A stretch of DNA of 64,000 bases, taken from NCBI RefSeq assembly GCF_014205335.1, contig NZ_JACHNH010000001.1:4396501-4460500 (forward strand), in the 5' to 3' direction. Positions 49,933 to 59,343 of the stretch are shown piece by piece. The notes under the pieces were generated by a model that was given only the letters and a program-made list of their open reading frames with translations, searched no databases and was not told the DNA's origin. Positions within the stretch are counted from its first letter, which is position 1. The number at the start of each line of letters is the position of its first letter. This DNA comes from Amorphoplanes digitatis. GTDB lineage: Bacteria; Actinomycetota; Actinomycetes; Mycobacteriales; Micromonosporaceae. Both the position numbers and the translations under genes were made by a program.

Positions 49933-50598
49933 ATGGGGTATGCGGGCGCGGGGCCAGGGGTGATCACTCCTGACGGATGTGCGGTGGAGTACTACTCGCT
50001 GCTGCCCACCATGGGGGAACCGGAGATCGTCCACGCGGCGGTGCCGGGCGGTGCCTCGGTCCTTGAGCTGGGATGCGGAACCGGCCGCATCCTGCGGCCT
50101 CTGGCCGCGCTCGGGCATCGGGTGCACGGAGTGGACGAGTCACCCGCGATGCTGGAAAGGATGGGCGGCCTACCGGCTACCCTGGCGCGCCTTCAGGACG
50201 TCCGCCTGGACCGCACCTTCGACGTGGTGCTGCTGGCCAGCACCACGCTCAACGGGGAGCCGTCGCTACGCCGGGCCTTCCTGGCCACCTGCCGGCATCA
50301 CGTCGATCCTGGCGGGCTGGTCGTCTTCCAGCAGAACGCGCCGGCTTGGTTCGATGCGGTGACGGAGTCATCCGCGGAGATCGCCGGTATTCGGCGCGTG
50401 GTGCGCTCGGCGCTGCGACATGGAGACCGGGTGGACCTCGTCGTCGACTACCACGTCGGTGACCGGACGTGGACGCATGAGTTTCCCCGGTACGCCATCA
50501 CCTCGCGGGAGCTGGCGCGGAACCTGCGAGAGGCCGGCCTGCGATTCGACGGGTACCTCACCGAAGACCGGTCCTGGTTCACGGCTCGGCCCGTCTGA
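49933..50598 (+). CDS. Class I SAM-dependent methyltransferase
   Basis: 221 residues. Motif I is SVLELGCGTGRILRPLA, the acidic residue closing strand 2 is in VHGVDESPAML and motif II is TFDVVLLASTTLN. It would methylate a small molecule. ATG 49933 gives a compact N-terminus (MGYAGAGPGVITPDGCAVEY); a longer frame to 49774 looks unrelated. It is convergent with the regulator genes downstream, 7 bases apart. Confidence 0.88.
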   Translation: MGYAGAGPGVITPDGCAVEYYSLLPTMGEPEIVHAAVPGGASVLELGCGTGRILRPLAALGHRVHGVDESPAMLERMGGLPATLARLQDVRLDRTFDVVLLASTTLNGEPSLRRAFLATCRHHVDPGGLVVFQQNAPAWFDAVTESSAEIAGIRRVVRSALRHGDRVDLVVDYHVGDRTWTHEFPRYAITSRELARNLREAGLRFDGYLTEDRSWFTARPV

Positions 50599-50605
50599 CG
50601 GCCGC

Positions 50606-51151
50606 TCAGCCGGGGGTGCGGCGCTGGCGCAGGTAGGCCAGGACCGCCTCGCGGGTGGTGCGGACGCCGAACATCGCGCGGGCCTCCGCGATCCGCCGGT
50701 TGGCGGTGCGCAGCGACAGGAACTCCGCCGCGGCCGCCGCCGCGATGGTGTCGCCGGCGGCCAGCCGGTCCAGCAGGGCGCGCTGTTCGGGTACCAGGTC
50801 GGCGACCATGTCGCCCGGGTCCGCCGGCGGCTGCGGGCCGCCGGGGCCGAGCTGCACGGTGCCGAGGCGGCTCAGGTCGTCGATCAGGGCGCGGCCCACG
50901 GGCGTCTCGGAGTCGCAGACGGCCACGATCCCGGCGCCGCGGGCGGCGGCCAGCACCGCCAGTTGCAGGTTCTCCAGGTCGGTGATGCGGCCGTGCAGCA
51001 CCAGCCGCGCCGAGGTGACGTCCCAGGAGGGGTCGGGCAGCGCGAAGCCCTCGCGGACGGTCCAGCCGTCGCGGGTCAGGCGCCGCACGACGGTCTCGGC
51101 GTCGGCGCCGGAGGCGACGACGTGGCGGGGGGCGTCGGGCTGTCGGGTCAA
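50606..51151 (-). CDS. LuxR-like helix-turn-helix protein coupled to the LAL regulator
   Basis: 181 residues. The N-terminal 110 residues resemble a degenerate receiver or ligand-binding fold (ARLVLHGRITDLENLQLAVL, IVAVCDSETPVGRALIDDLS). The C-terminus is a LuxR/GerE-type helix-turn-helix: LVPEQRALLDRLAAGDTIAA, FLSLRTANRRIAEARAMFGV. TTG 51151 overlaps the stop of the large regulator (TTGA), so the two are made together. A role in controlling the divergent dynamin operon is inference. Confidence 0.72.
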   Translation of the reverse strand: MTRQPDAPRHVVASGADAETVVRRLTRDGWTVREGFALPDPSWDVTSARLVLHGRITDLENLQLAVLAAARGAGIVAVCDSETPVGRALIDDLSRLGTVQLGPGGPQPPADPGDMVADLVPEQRALLDRLAAGDTIAAAAAAEFLSLRTANRRIAEARAMFGVRTTREAVLAYLRQRRTPG

Positions 51152-53715
51152 CGGCCTTCCTCGCGGTCGGAGTGTGTCTCGGACGCTTCGATCTGGGTCA
51201 GGGCCAGGGCGGCCGCCTCGGTGCGGGTGCGGGCGCCGAGCTTGCGCATGCCGGCCCGGATGTGGGTGTCGACGGTCTCGGCCGAGATGCCGAGCTGCCC
51301 GGCGATGCGCCGGGTCGGCTCGCCCGCGGCGACCAGCCGCAGCACGTCGGTCTCGCGGCGGGTCAGCCGGCTGCCCGAGCGCGGGCTGCGGGTGTCGCGG
51401 TGCACGTGGTGGCGGCGCAGGCCGCGGCGGGCCCGGCCGGCGAGCACGACCAGGCCGGCGGTGTCGGCGAGGTGTTCGGCGCGCAGCAGGGCCGCGACCG
51501 CCCGTTCCGGGTCGGTGTCGTGCAGGCCCGCGGCGAGCAGGCAGCGGATCTCCTCGCGCAGGGCGACGCCGGTCCAGGTGTCGGCGGCGGCGGTGAATCC
51601 GGTGCCGGTCGCCCACGCGGTCAGGGTGCGGCGGGCCGCGGTCGGCAGGCCCGCGGGGATCTCCGGTGCCGGCGTGTTCGGCTCGAACGCCGACGAGTAC
51701 GCGGCCCGGGCGGTGGCGCCGCTGTCGTAGGCGGCCCACCGGGCCGTGATGTGGCGCAGCCCGGTGAGCAGGCCGGCCGTGGTGGTGCCGGACGGCTGGG
51801 CGGCCCGGTCGGGCTGGCCGTCGAGCCAGGCCGCCTCGCGGGCGACCCAGGCGGTCGCCGGGTGCCCGTCCGGGGCGGCGAGCCGGCCGCGGGCGGCGGC
51901 GAGCAGGCCGGTGTCGGCCTCGACCAGGGCGGTCGCGGCGGTGGCGTAGCCGCGGGCGTCGGCGGGCAGGGCCCGGTCGGTGAGGTCGGCGGCGCGGCGC
52001 AGCGCCCGGTCGGCGGCGTCGCGGGCCGGGGACATCGATTCCGCGTCCATGGCGGCGACCGGGTCGGCCGCAGCGCCGGGAGCGGGTTCGCGGGCCGCGG
52101 CGGCGGAGGCGGCGATCATCGTGCCTTGCAGGACCTCGGCCCAGTCGCGGACGGCCAGGAAGCGGGTCTGCCAGCTGTAGGCGAGGTCGGCGGCGCAGGC
52201 CTGCGCCGCGTCCCGGGCCACCGTCGCGGCCTGCGCGAGCCGGCCGTCGGCGACCAGGTGCTCCACCAGCAGCCAGGCGCTCCACCGCCCGGCCAGCGGG
52301 TCGGTGCCGGTGCCGGCGGCGGCCGCCAGCTCGGTGTCCCAGCCGGGTACCCGGTGCGCGGCGTGCACCGCCGCCAGGGCCGCGGCGACGCCCGGCGGCG
52401 GCGCCGGGTAGCGGGCCGCGATCTTCTCGGCGGCGTCCAGGGCGCCGGCCGGGTCGGTGGCCAGCTCGGCCAGCAGCAGGATCCGGTCGCGGGCCGCGAC
52501 CACGGTGCCGCCGGCCGCGTCCGGCACCGGGCGCACGGCGGCGCGGGCGCCGGCCGGGTCGCCGGCCTGGAGCAGGGCCTCGCCGCGCAGCACGTCGGCC
52601 TCGACACCGAGCGGGCCCGGCGCGGTCAGCACCCGCGCCGCCGGGTGCGGGCGCCCGGCGGCCAGCAGCGCGTCGGCGGCCGCGATCCGCACCCGCGGGT
52701 CGACGCTGACGCCGGGCAGTTCGCAGGCGAACAGCAGCAGCCCGGCGCGGTCGCCGCCGGGCCGGTCGGCGGCGGTCAGCGCCCGCCGGTACGCGCCCGC
52801 GTGGTCGCCGGCCGCGGCCAGGTGCCGGGCCGCCTCGGCGTCGGGTGCGAGGTCGGCCAGGGCGCGGTGCAGGTCGGTGCGGGCGGCGGCGTCGAGCAGC
52901 CCGGCGGCGGTCTCGGCGAAGTACGCCGACACCGGCACGCACCCGTCGTCGCCGTCGACGACGAGCCCGGCCTCCAGCAGCGCGGGCGCGCCGGGGCCGA
53001 GCAGGGCGGCGGGTGCGGGCCGGCCGAGCAGGCCCAGCGCCGCCAGGGCGGTGCGGGCGGGGCGGGGCAGGTCGGCCAGGGCGGCCGCGATCGCGTACGC
53101 GACCTGGTCGATGTCGGTGTCGGGTGCGCCGCGGCCGGCGCCGGCCTGCCGGGCCAGGGCGGTGACCGCGAGGGGGTTGCCGCCGGCCCGGCGTACGACG
53201 GTCGCCAGGGCCTCGTCGGTGAGCTGGCCGCCGACGCGGCGGGCCAGGTCGGTCGCGGTGTCGGCGGACAGCGCGGGCACGTCGAGCCAGGCGGTCGCGG
53301 CCGACCGCAGCGCCGCGACGGTCTCCTCGGCGAGGCGGTGCGGTGCGCGCAGGGCGACAAGCACCCGCACGTTGCGGGCCAGGTGCGGCAGCGCGGCCAG
53401 CGTCGCCGGGTCGGCGTACTGGAGGTCGTCCAGGACGAGCAGCCCGCCGCGGACCCGGGAGCGCACGGCCTCGGCGAGCAGCGGCACGTCGTGGGTGGGC
53501 AGGCGGGCCTTGACGGCCCGGGACAGCGCCAGCGCCGGTACGGCGGCCAGCATCGCGAGCCCGCCACCGGCGTACGCCGGGCCGGGCGCGACGGCCGCGA
53601 TGCGCCGCAGCAGCGTGGACCGGCCGGAGCCGGGCGCGCCGGTGAGCATGACGAGGCCCGGGCGGCGCAGGTGCGCGGAGGCCAGCCCGGCCAGGTCCTG
53701 CTGTGCCACCGGCAT
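51148..53715 (-). CDS. LAL-type regulator: AAA/STAND ATPase with C-terminal LuxR helix-turn-helix
   Basis: 855 residues. Walker A is LTGAPGSGRSTLLRRI (near 24-39) and Walker B is GGLLVLDDLQYADPATL. A long TPR-like helical middle (residues 250-760) probably binds the inducer. The C-terminus, LTRRETDVLRLVAAGEPTRR with GISAETVDTHIRAGMRKL, is a LuxR helix-turn-helix. It is divergent from two dynamin-like genes, 196 bases apart. Size, architecture and position recall mycobacterial IniR next to iniBAC. ATG 53715 follows AAGGGG. Confidence 0.85.
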   Translation of the reverse strand: MPVAQQDLAGLASAHLRRPGLVMLTGAPGSGRSTLLRRIAAVAPGPAYAGGGLAMLAAVPALALSRAVKARLPTHDVPLLAEAVRSRVRGGLLVLDDLQYADPATLAALPHLARNVRVLVALRAPHRLAEETVAALRSAATAWLDVPALSADTATDLARRVGGQLTDEALATVVRRAGGNPLAVTALARQAGAGRGAPDTDIDQVAYAIAAALADLPRPARTALAALGLLGRPAPAALLGPGAPALLEAGLVVDGDDGCVPVSAYFAETAAGLLDAAARTDLHRALADLAPDAEAARHLAAAGDHAGAYRRALTAADRPGGDRAGLLLFACELPGVSVDPRVRIAAADALLAAGRPHPAARVLTAPGPLGVEADVLRGEALLQAGDPAGARAAVRPVPDAAGGTVVAARDRILLLAELATDPAGALDAAEKIAARYPAPPPGVAAALAAVHAAHRVPGWDTELAAAAGTGTDPLAGRWSAWLLVEHLVADGRLAQAATVARDAAQACAADLAYSWQTRFLAVRDWAEVLQGTMIAASAAAAREPAPGAAADPVAAMDAESMSPARDAADRALRRAADLTDRALPADARGYATAATALVEADTGLLAAARGRLAAPDGHPATAWVAREAAWLDGQPDRAAQPSGTTTAGLLTGLRHITARWAAYDSGATARAAYSSAFEPNTPAPEIPAGLPTAARRTLTAWATGTGFTAAADTWTGVALREEIRCLLAAGLHDTDPERAVAALLRAEHLADTAGLVVLAGRARRGLRRHHVHRDTRSPRSGSRLTRRETDVLRLVAAGEPTRRIAGQLGISAETVDTHIRAGMRKLGARTRTEAAALALTQIEASETHSDREEGR

Positions 53716-53911
53716 CCCCTTGTCCCGTCGCCCGCCGACCGGGTCCGTGCCCGGGTGGCACGAACACGGGATCTGCGTCGCCTCGTCGGTCCGTAGTCTG
53801 TGGTGCGGCAGGCATCCCGCCCTGCCCGCGAACGGGAAGGGTGGCGACTGTGTCCAGGACGTCGGCCGCGGTCAGCACATTCTCGCTGACGGTGTGCTCG
53901 GCTGACGAGTC

Positions 53912-55420
53912 ATGACCGTCGGTCCGCTGTCCGCCCGCGTGGCGACTCTCTGTGACGAAATCGTGGCTCGGGTCGGTCCGCACGCCGGTGGCCAGGCGCT
54001 TCAGGTCCGTGATCGGTTGTCCGAGCCCTTACGCGTCGCAATCGCCGGGCGGCTGAAAGCCGGAAAGTCGACACTCGTCAACGCGTTGATCGGGCGCCGG
54101 GTCGCCCCTACGGCGGTCGGTGAGTGCACCCGGGTGGTCACCCGGTTCCGGTACGGGACCGCCGACCGTGTCGACGTGGTGCGCCGCGACGGCACCCGTT
54201 CGAGCCTGCCGCTGGGCGATGACGGCATGATCCCGCAGCGGCTCGGTGTCGGCGCCGCGCGGATCGCCTACGTCGACGTGACGCTGACCAGTGAGAAGCT
54301 GCGCGATCTTACCGTGGTCGACACGCCGGGCCTGGCGTCGACCGACACCGGCGTCAGCGCCCGGGCCGCGGCCGAGCTCGGCGAGAACACCGCGCCGTTC
54401 GACGCCGACATCGACGCGGACTCCGCCTCCGAGGTCGCCGCCGCCGAGGCCGTCGTCTACGTCTTCACCCAGGCGGTCCGCGCCGACGACGTGCGCGCCC
54501 TTGAGGCGTTCCGCGCCGCGTCGGCCCGGCTGGCCAGCAGCCCGATCAACGCGCTGGGGGTGTTCGGCAAGGTCGACACCCTGGTCGGCGGTGCCGGGGA
54601 TCCGTGGCCGGTCGCCGGTCCGCTCGCCGAGCAGCAGGCCGCGCTGCTGGCCCGTACCGTCTCGGAGGTCGTGCCGGTGGTCGGGCTGCTCGCCGAGACC
54701 GGTGAGGCGGGGCGGCTCACCGCCGCCGACTGCGCCGCCCTGCGGACCCTCTCCGCGCTGCCCGCCGGCGAGCTGCGGCTGCTGCTGGCCTCGGTGGACC
54801 TGTTCCGGAGCCGGCCGGCGCCGGTCGGCGCGCAGCACCGCGAACGGCTACTCGCCCTGCTCGACCTCTACGGCGTCGGTTTCGCATGTGCGCAGCTCGC
54901 CGCCGAGCCGCAGCTGGGCACCGGTGAGCTGGTGCGCCGGCTGGTGGGTGCCTCCGGCTTCCCCCGGCTGCGCACCACCCTGGAGCAGACGCTGCGCTGG
55001 CGCGCCGACGCGATCAAGGCCGGCTGGGCGCTGGCCCGGCTCGAGCGCATCGCCGGCCACGAGGGGGACCCGCGCGACCGGGAGGCGCTGCGCGCCGCCA
55101 CCGAACGGCTGCTGCGCGAACCCGCCTACCACCGGCTGCGGCTGCTGGAGGTGGCGCAGCGGGTCGCGACCGGCGCCGTGCCGCTGCCGGAGGCCTGGGA
55201 GCGGGAGCTGACCCGGCTGGCGACCTCCGAGGACCCCCGGTGGATCCTGCGGCTGCCGGACGCGGCACCGCCCGAACTGGCCGCCGCCGCGGTCGAGGCC
55301 GCCAACCGCTGGCGGGTGTACGCGGTCGCCGGTGCCGGCCCGGCGCAGTCACGGGTGGCGCAGGTCGCCCACCGCGGCTTCCACCTGCTGGCCCAGGCCG
55401 TCCGGGAGCAGGCGCGGTGA
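53912..55420 (+). CDS. Dynamin-like GTPase (IniC-like)
   Basis: 502 residues. The G1 P-loop is GRLKAGKS (46-53), followed by GRRVAPTAVGECTRVVTRF (switch I Thr region), VVDTPGLAS (G3, near 137) and GVFGKVDTL (G4). The rest is the helical stalk of bacterial dynamin-like proteins. It would bind GTP and act on the cytoplasmic membrane together with the partner encoded next, whose GTG overlaps this stop codon. Length is near that of mycobacterial IniC (about 490). It opens a three-gene coupled operon. Confidence 0.88.
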   Translation: MTVGPLSARVATLCDEIVARVGPHAGGQALQVRDRLSEPLRVAIAGRLKAGKSTLVNALIGRRVAPTAVGECTRVVTRFRYGTADRVDVVRRDGTRSSLPLGDDGMIPQRLGVGAARIAYVDVTLTSEKLRDLTVVDTPGLASTDTGVSARAAAELGENTAPFDADIDADSASEVAAAEAVVYVFTQAVRADDVRALEAFRAASARLASSPINALGVFGKVDTLVGGAGDPWPVAGPLAEQQAALLARTVSEVVPVVGLLAETGEAGRLTAADCAALRTLSALPAGELRLLLASVDLFRSRPAPVGAQHRERLLALLDLYGVGFACAQLAAEPQLGTGELVRRLVGASGFPRLRTTLEQTLRWRADAIKAGWALARLERIAGHEGDPRDREALRAATERLLREPAYHRLRLLEVAQRVATGAVPLPEAWERELTRLATSEDPRWILRLPDAAPPELAAAAVEAANRWRVYAVAGAGPAQSRVAQVAHRGFHLLAQAVREQAR

Positions 55421-57258
55421 GCCTGGCCAAGGAGCTCGACGTCGCCGTGCGCGACGCCCTCGCCGCGGTGCGCGCCGCCGACGCCGACGCGGGCGCGGAG
55501 CTGGCCGAGCGGCGCCGCACCCAGCTGACCCGGCCCACGATCGTCATCGTCGGCGAGACCAAGCGAGGCAAGAGCTCGCTGCTCAACGCCCTGCTCGGGG
55601 TGCCGGACCTGTCGCCGGTCGACGCGGCCGTCGCGACCGCCGCCTACCTGCACTTCTCCCCCGGCACGCCGGCGTCGGCGGCCGCGTACGTGCCGGGTGC
55701 GCCCGAGCCGGTGCCGGTCGACGTCGCCCGGCTCGCCGACTGGGCCACCGGCGGTGAGCCGCCCGGCGGAGGCCGCGCACCGCGGCGCATCGAGGTCACC
55801 CACCCGGCGCCGCTGTTGCAGTACCTGAGCCTGCTGGACACCCCGGGCGTCGGCGGGCTCGACCCGGCGCACACCGCCGTCGCGCTCGACGCGGTCGAGC
55901 GGGCCACCGCCCTGCTGTTCGTCGCCGACGCGTCCGCGCCGCTGTCGCAGCCCGAGCTGGACTTCCTGGCCGCCGCGAGCGAACGCGTCGACGCGGTCGT
56001 GTTCGCGCTGACGAAGATCGACGCGTTCCCGGGGTGGCGGCGCATCGCCGAGGACAACCGGGCGCTGCTGCGCGCCCGGGCGCCGCGGTTCGCCGACGCG
56101 CCCTGGTTCCCGGTCTCCGCGCGGCTGGCCGAGCTGGCGCTGGGCATGCCCGCCGGTGAGCAGGCCGCGCTGGTCGGCGCGGCGCGCATCGCCGAGCTCC
56201 AGCACGCCCTGGTCGAGCTGGCCGGGCGCGGGCACCAGCTGCAACTGGCCAACGTGCTGCGTACCGCCCGCGGCGACCTGGCCCGGCTGGAGGCGGCCGC
56301 GGAGGCCCGGCTGCGGGCCTGCGACGCCGACCCGGCCGAGGTCGCCCGGGTACGCGCGCAGCGCTCCGCCCTGGCCGCCCGCAAACGCACCGAGTCGCGG
56401 CAGTGGGCGCTGCTGCTCAGCGCCGAGACGCAGCGGGCCCGGGTCGAGGTCGTCGGCCTGCTGCGCACCCGCATCGCCGCCGTGCAGCTTCAGTTCGGCG
56501 CCCGCATTGACGCCGCCCGCGGCGAGGCCCTCGCCGCGCTGCCGGATCAGGTCGACGCCGAGCTCCAGGCGGTGGCGGTGCGGCTCTCCGACGACCTGCG
56601 TGCCACGTTCCGGCAGGTCGGCGAGCGGGTCCTCGCGCAGGTCTTCGACGACGAGGAGCTGGCCGCGGTCCTGGACCGGCTCAACGCGACGCTGCGCCAC
56701 GCGCTGGCCGGCGGCCCGGCGCGCGACGGCTCGGGCGACAACATGCTGATCGTGCTGTCGGCCGGCGGGATCGCGTTCATGGCCGGCCGCGGCGCGGTCC
56801 TGGGCGCCTCGGCGTTCGGCATCGGCTCCGCCGTCGCCGGCGGGCTGCTGATTCCGGTCGCCGGGCTGGGCCTTGGCCTGGCCGCGGGCGGCTTCGTGCT
56901 GTACCGCCGGCGGGTGCAGTCCGACCGCCAGCAGGCCCGCGCCTGGCTGCGCGAGGTGCTGGGCGAGGCCCGCGCGGCCCTGTCCGACGAGATCTCCTAC
57001 CGGTTCACCGACCTGCAGTACGCGCTGGGCGTGGCCGTCGACGACGCGGTCGAGCGGCGGCTGCGCGAACTCGACGCGCACATCGCGGACATCGACGCGG
57101 CGGTGGCCGAGGACGCCGCGGGCCGGGCCCGGCGCCGGGCCGCGGCCAACGCGGACCTGGCCGGCGTCCGCGCACAGATCAGGCAGCTCGACGACGTACT
57201 CGCGCGGGCGCGCACGCTGACGCCCGTGCCCGCCGAAATTTCACAGGAGCTGACGTGA
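55417..57258 (+). CDS. Dynamin-like GTPase with membrane-inserting hairpin (IniA-like)
   Basis: 613 residues. G1 is VGETKRGKSSLLNALLG (near 46), G3 is LLDTPGVGG (near 141) and G4 is FALTKIDAF (near 199). After a helical stalk comes a hydrophobic double segment at about residues 445-500 (MLIVLSAGGIAFMAG and VAGGLLIPVAGLGLGLAAGG) ending in YRRR, the likely membrane-inserting paddle. A C-terminal helical bundle follows. GTG 55417 overlaps the first GTPase stop (GTGA). Tandem dynamins usually act as a heteromeric membrane-remodelling pair. Confidence 0.88.
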   Translation: MSLAKELDVAVRDALAAVRAADADAGAELAERRRTQLTRPTIVIVGETKRGKSSLLNALLGVPDLSPVDAAVATAAYLHFSPGTPASAAAYVPGAPEPVPVDVARLADWATGGEPPGGGRAPRRIEVTHPAPLLQYLSLLDTPGVGGLDPAHTAVALDAVERATALLFVADASAPLSQPELDFLAAASERVDAVVFALTKIDAFPGWRRIAEDNRALLRARAPRFADAPWFPVSARLAELALGMPAGEQAALVGAARIAELQHALVELAGRGHQLQLANVLRTARGDLARLEAAAEARLRACDADPAEVARVRAQRSALAARKRTESRQWALLLSAETQRARVEVVGLLRTRIAAVQLQFGARIDAARGEALAALPDQVDAELQAVAVRLSDDLRATFRQVGERVLAQVFDDEELAAVLDRLNATLRHALAGGPARDGSGDNMLIVLSAGGIAFMAGRGAVLGASAFGIGSAVAGGLLIPVAGLGLGLAAGGFVLYRRRVQSDRQQARAWLREVLGEARAALSDEISYRFTDLQYALGVAVDDAVERRLRELDAHIADIDAAVAEDAAGRARRRAAANADLAGVRAQIRQLDDVLARARTLTPVPAEISQELT

Positions 57259-57863
57259 GCGACGAACACGGCTGGGCGGACTTCCACGAGCCCGACGACC
57301 ACCACGATCCGGGTGCCGGGCACGACTTCACGCCGTCGCACGAGCCGGTCGCCGACGACGGCCCGTTCCACGACGACCTGTTCGGCCACGACGACCTGGC
57401 GCCGCACGACGCCGTCGACGGCACGGATCTGGACGCCGGCGACCTCGACGGCGGCGACACCGACGGCGGATGGGACGACGTGCACGAGCCCGGCACCGGC
57501 CACGACGACGACGTGGCCGACCACGGCGTGGTCGACGTCAGCGACGGCCACGGCCTCGGCCCGATCGGCGCCGACCCGGACGCGGCGCCGGACCTGGAAC
57601 AGGTGAGCGTGTTCCCGCCGGTGGTCGACGTCGGCCCGCTGCCCGAGCCGGTCGACGGCTTCCCCTGGATCGACACCGGCAGCCTGGGGCTGTACCACGC
57701 GGGCCCGGTCGACACCGGCGCCGAGGCCGCGGTGCCGGCCCAGGACCTGGCCGCCTACGCGGCGCAGGACCTGCCGCCCGGCGCGGACCCGTGGGCGGCG
57801 CTGGCGGACTCCGACGACCCGGCGACCAGCACCCTGGCGAAGTGGTGGAACCAGCCGGATTGA
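57255..57863 (+). CDS. Asp/His-rich acidic protein coupled to the dynamin pair
   Basis: 202 residues, not recognised. Residues 1-110 are almost wholly Asp, His, Gly and Pro in short repeats (HEPDDHHDPGAGHD, FHDDLFGHDDLAPHD), a composition suited to binding divalent metals and probably disordered. Residues 125-200 are more ordered, with FPWIDTGSLGLYHAG and a WW near the C-terminus (LAKWWNQPD). GTG 57255 overlaps the preceding stop (GTGA). It holds the place of a partner to the GTPases, as IniB does in mycobacteria, but no IniB N-terminal domain is seen. Confidence 0.75.
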   Translation: MSDEHGWADFHEPDDHHDPGAGHDFTPSHEPVADDGPFHDDLFGHDDLAPHDAVDGTDLDAGDLDGGDTDGGWDDVHEPGTGHDDDVADHGVVDVSDGHGLGPIGADPDAAPDLEQVSVFPPVVDVGPLPEPVDGFPWIDTGSLGLYHAGPVDTGAEAAVPAQDLAAYAAQDLPPGADPWAALADSDDPATSTLAKWWNQPD

Positions 57864-57945
57864 TCGACGCGTCGCCGTACCCCCAAAGGGCTTCGGGGTG
57901 GCATCATCAGCGCGCTATCCACCGACGCCGCGCAGGAGCCCGCCC

Positions 57946-59322
57946 ATGACCGCCGCCACCACCGCCCCGGCGAGCACCCGCCGCGAACGCACCGGTTGGT
58001 ACTTCTACGACTGGGCCAACTCGGCCTTCTCCACCACCGTCATCACGGTCTTCCTCGGCCCGTTCCTGACCAGCGTCACCGAGCAGGCCGCCGGGTGCGC
58101 GCTGGGCGCCGACGAGTGCGACGGCCGGGTGCACCCGCTGGGCATCACCGTCGCCGCCGGTTCGTACTTCCCCTACCTGGTGTCGCTGTCGGTGCTGCTG
58201 ACCGTCTTCGTACTGCCGGTGATGGGCGCCATCGCCGACCGCGCCCCGCGCAAGAAGCCGCTGCTGGCGGCGGCCGCGTTCGTCGGCGCCGGCGCGACGG
58301 TCGCGATGGCGTTCGTGACCGGCGAGCGGTACCTGCTCGGCGGGCTGCTGTTCATCATCGCCAACATCGCGTTCGGCGCGTCCGTTGTCGTCTACAACTC
58401 GTTCCTGCCGCGGCTGGCCGGCCCCGACGAGCGCGACAAGGTCTCCAGCCGCGGCTGGGCGCTGGGCTACCTTGGCGGCGGCGTCCTGCTGCTGATCAAC
58501 CTGGGCGTGGTGATGGCCCTCAGCGTCGACGGCGACGACCAGCGCACCCTGGACCTGGCCCGCTGGTCCATCGTGTCGGCCGGCGTCTGGTGGGCCGCGT
58601 TCACCCTGCTGCCGCTGCGCTGGCTCAAGGAGCACCCCGCCGCGGAGGTCGCGCAGGCCCGCGCCGGCGGCAACGTGCTCGTCGACGGGTTCCGCCAGCT
58701 CGGCCACACCATCCGCAGCATGCGGGCGTACCCGTTGACGCTGGCCTTCCTGGGCGCGTACCTGATCTACAACGACGGCATCCAGACGGTGATCTCGCTG
58801 GCCAGCCAGTTCGGCACCGAGGAGCTGCACCTGGAGCAGAGCGCGCTGATCGTGACGATCCTGATCGTGCAGTTCCTGGCGTTCGGCGGCGCGCTGCTGC
58901 TGGGCGGCCTCGCCACCCGGATCGGCGCCCGCAAGACGGTCCTGATCGCGCTGGCGCTGTGGCTGGGCGTCATCCTGGCCGCGTTCTGGCTGCCCGAGGG
59001 CGAACCGGTGCCGTTCATGCTGCTCGGCGTCGGCATCGGCCTGGTGATGGGCGGCAGCCAGGCGCTGAGCCGCTCGCTGTTCAGCCAGCTGATCCCGGAG
59101 GGCCGCGAGGGCGAGTACTACGGCTTCTACGAGATCAGCGACAAGGGCACGAGCTGGCTGGGCCCGCTGGCGTTCGGGCTGGTGTTCCAGCTGACCAACA
59201 GCTACCGCATCGGCATCGTGTCGCTCGTGGTGTTCTTCGTCGTGGGTGGCATCCTGCTGGCGTTGGTCCCGATGCGCCGGGCCATCGTCGCGGCCGGAAA
59301 CACCCCGCCGCGGCTGCTGTAG
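57946..59322 (+). CDS. UMF1/ATG22-type MFS transporter
   Basis: 458 residues with about 12 membrane helices. The start RTGWYFYDWANSAFSTTVIT is the hallmark of the UMF1 (ATG22-like) branch of the major facilitator superfamily, and ADRAPRKKPLL is the loop 2-3 motif. GGSQALSRSLFSQLIPEGRE is also typical. Bacterial members are of unknown substrate, possibly amino acids or sugars. ATG 57946 follows GCAGGAG. A GntR-type regulator gene lies 21 bases downstream. Confidence 0.88.
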   Translation: MTAATTAPASTRRERTGWYFYDWANSAFSTTVITVFLGPFLTSVTEQAAGCALGADECDGRVHPLGITVAAGSYFPYLVSLSVLLTVFVLPVMGAIADRAPRKKPLLAAAAFVGAGATVAMAFVTGERYLLGGLLFIIANIAFGASVVVYNSFLPRLAGPDERDKVSSRGWALGYLGGGVLLLINLGVVMALSVDGDDQRTLDLARWSIVSAGVWWAAFTLLPLRWLKEHPAAEVAQARAGGNVLVDGFRQLGHTIRSMRAYPLTLAFLGAYLIYNDGIQTVISLASQFGTEELHLEQSALIVTILIVQFLAFGGALLLGGLATRIGARKTVLIALALWLGVILAAFWLPEGEPVPFMLLGVGIGLVMGGSQALSRSLFSQLIPEGREGEYYGFYEISDKGTSWLGPLAFGLVFQLTNSYRIGIVSLVVFFVVGGILLALVPMRRAIVAAGNTPPRLL

Positions 59323-59343
59323 CACTGGACCCCGGGGGGCCGG

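Noticed and set aside
50606..53983. Very long open minus-strand frame (over 1100 codons) across the LAL regulator
   Set aside because: Only its last 181 codons read as protein (the LuxR-like gene). The rest is Arg/Pro/Gly-rich shadow of the regulator gene in another frame.
57255..57863. IniB N-terminal domain in the third gene of the dynamin operon
   Set aside because: The N-terminus is Asp/His repeats, and the later region lacks the helical IniB start; only position resembles IniB.
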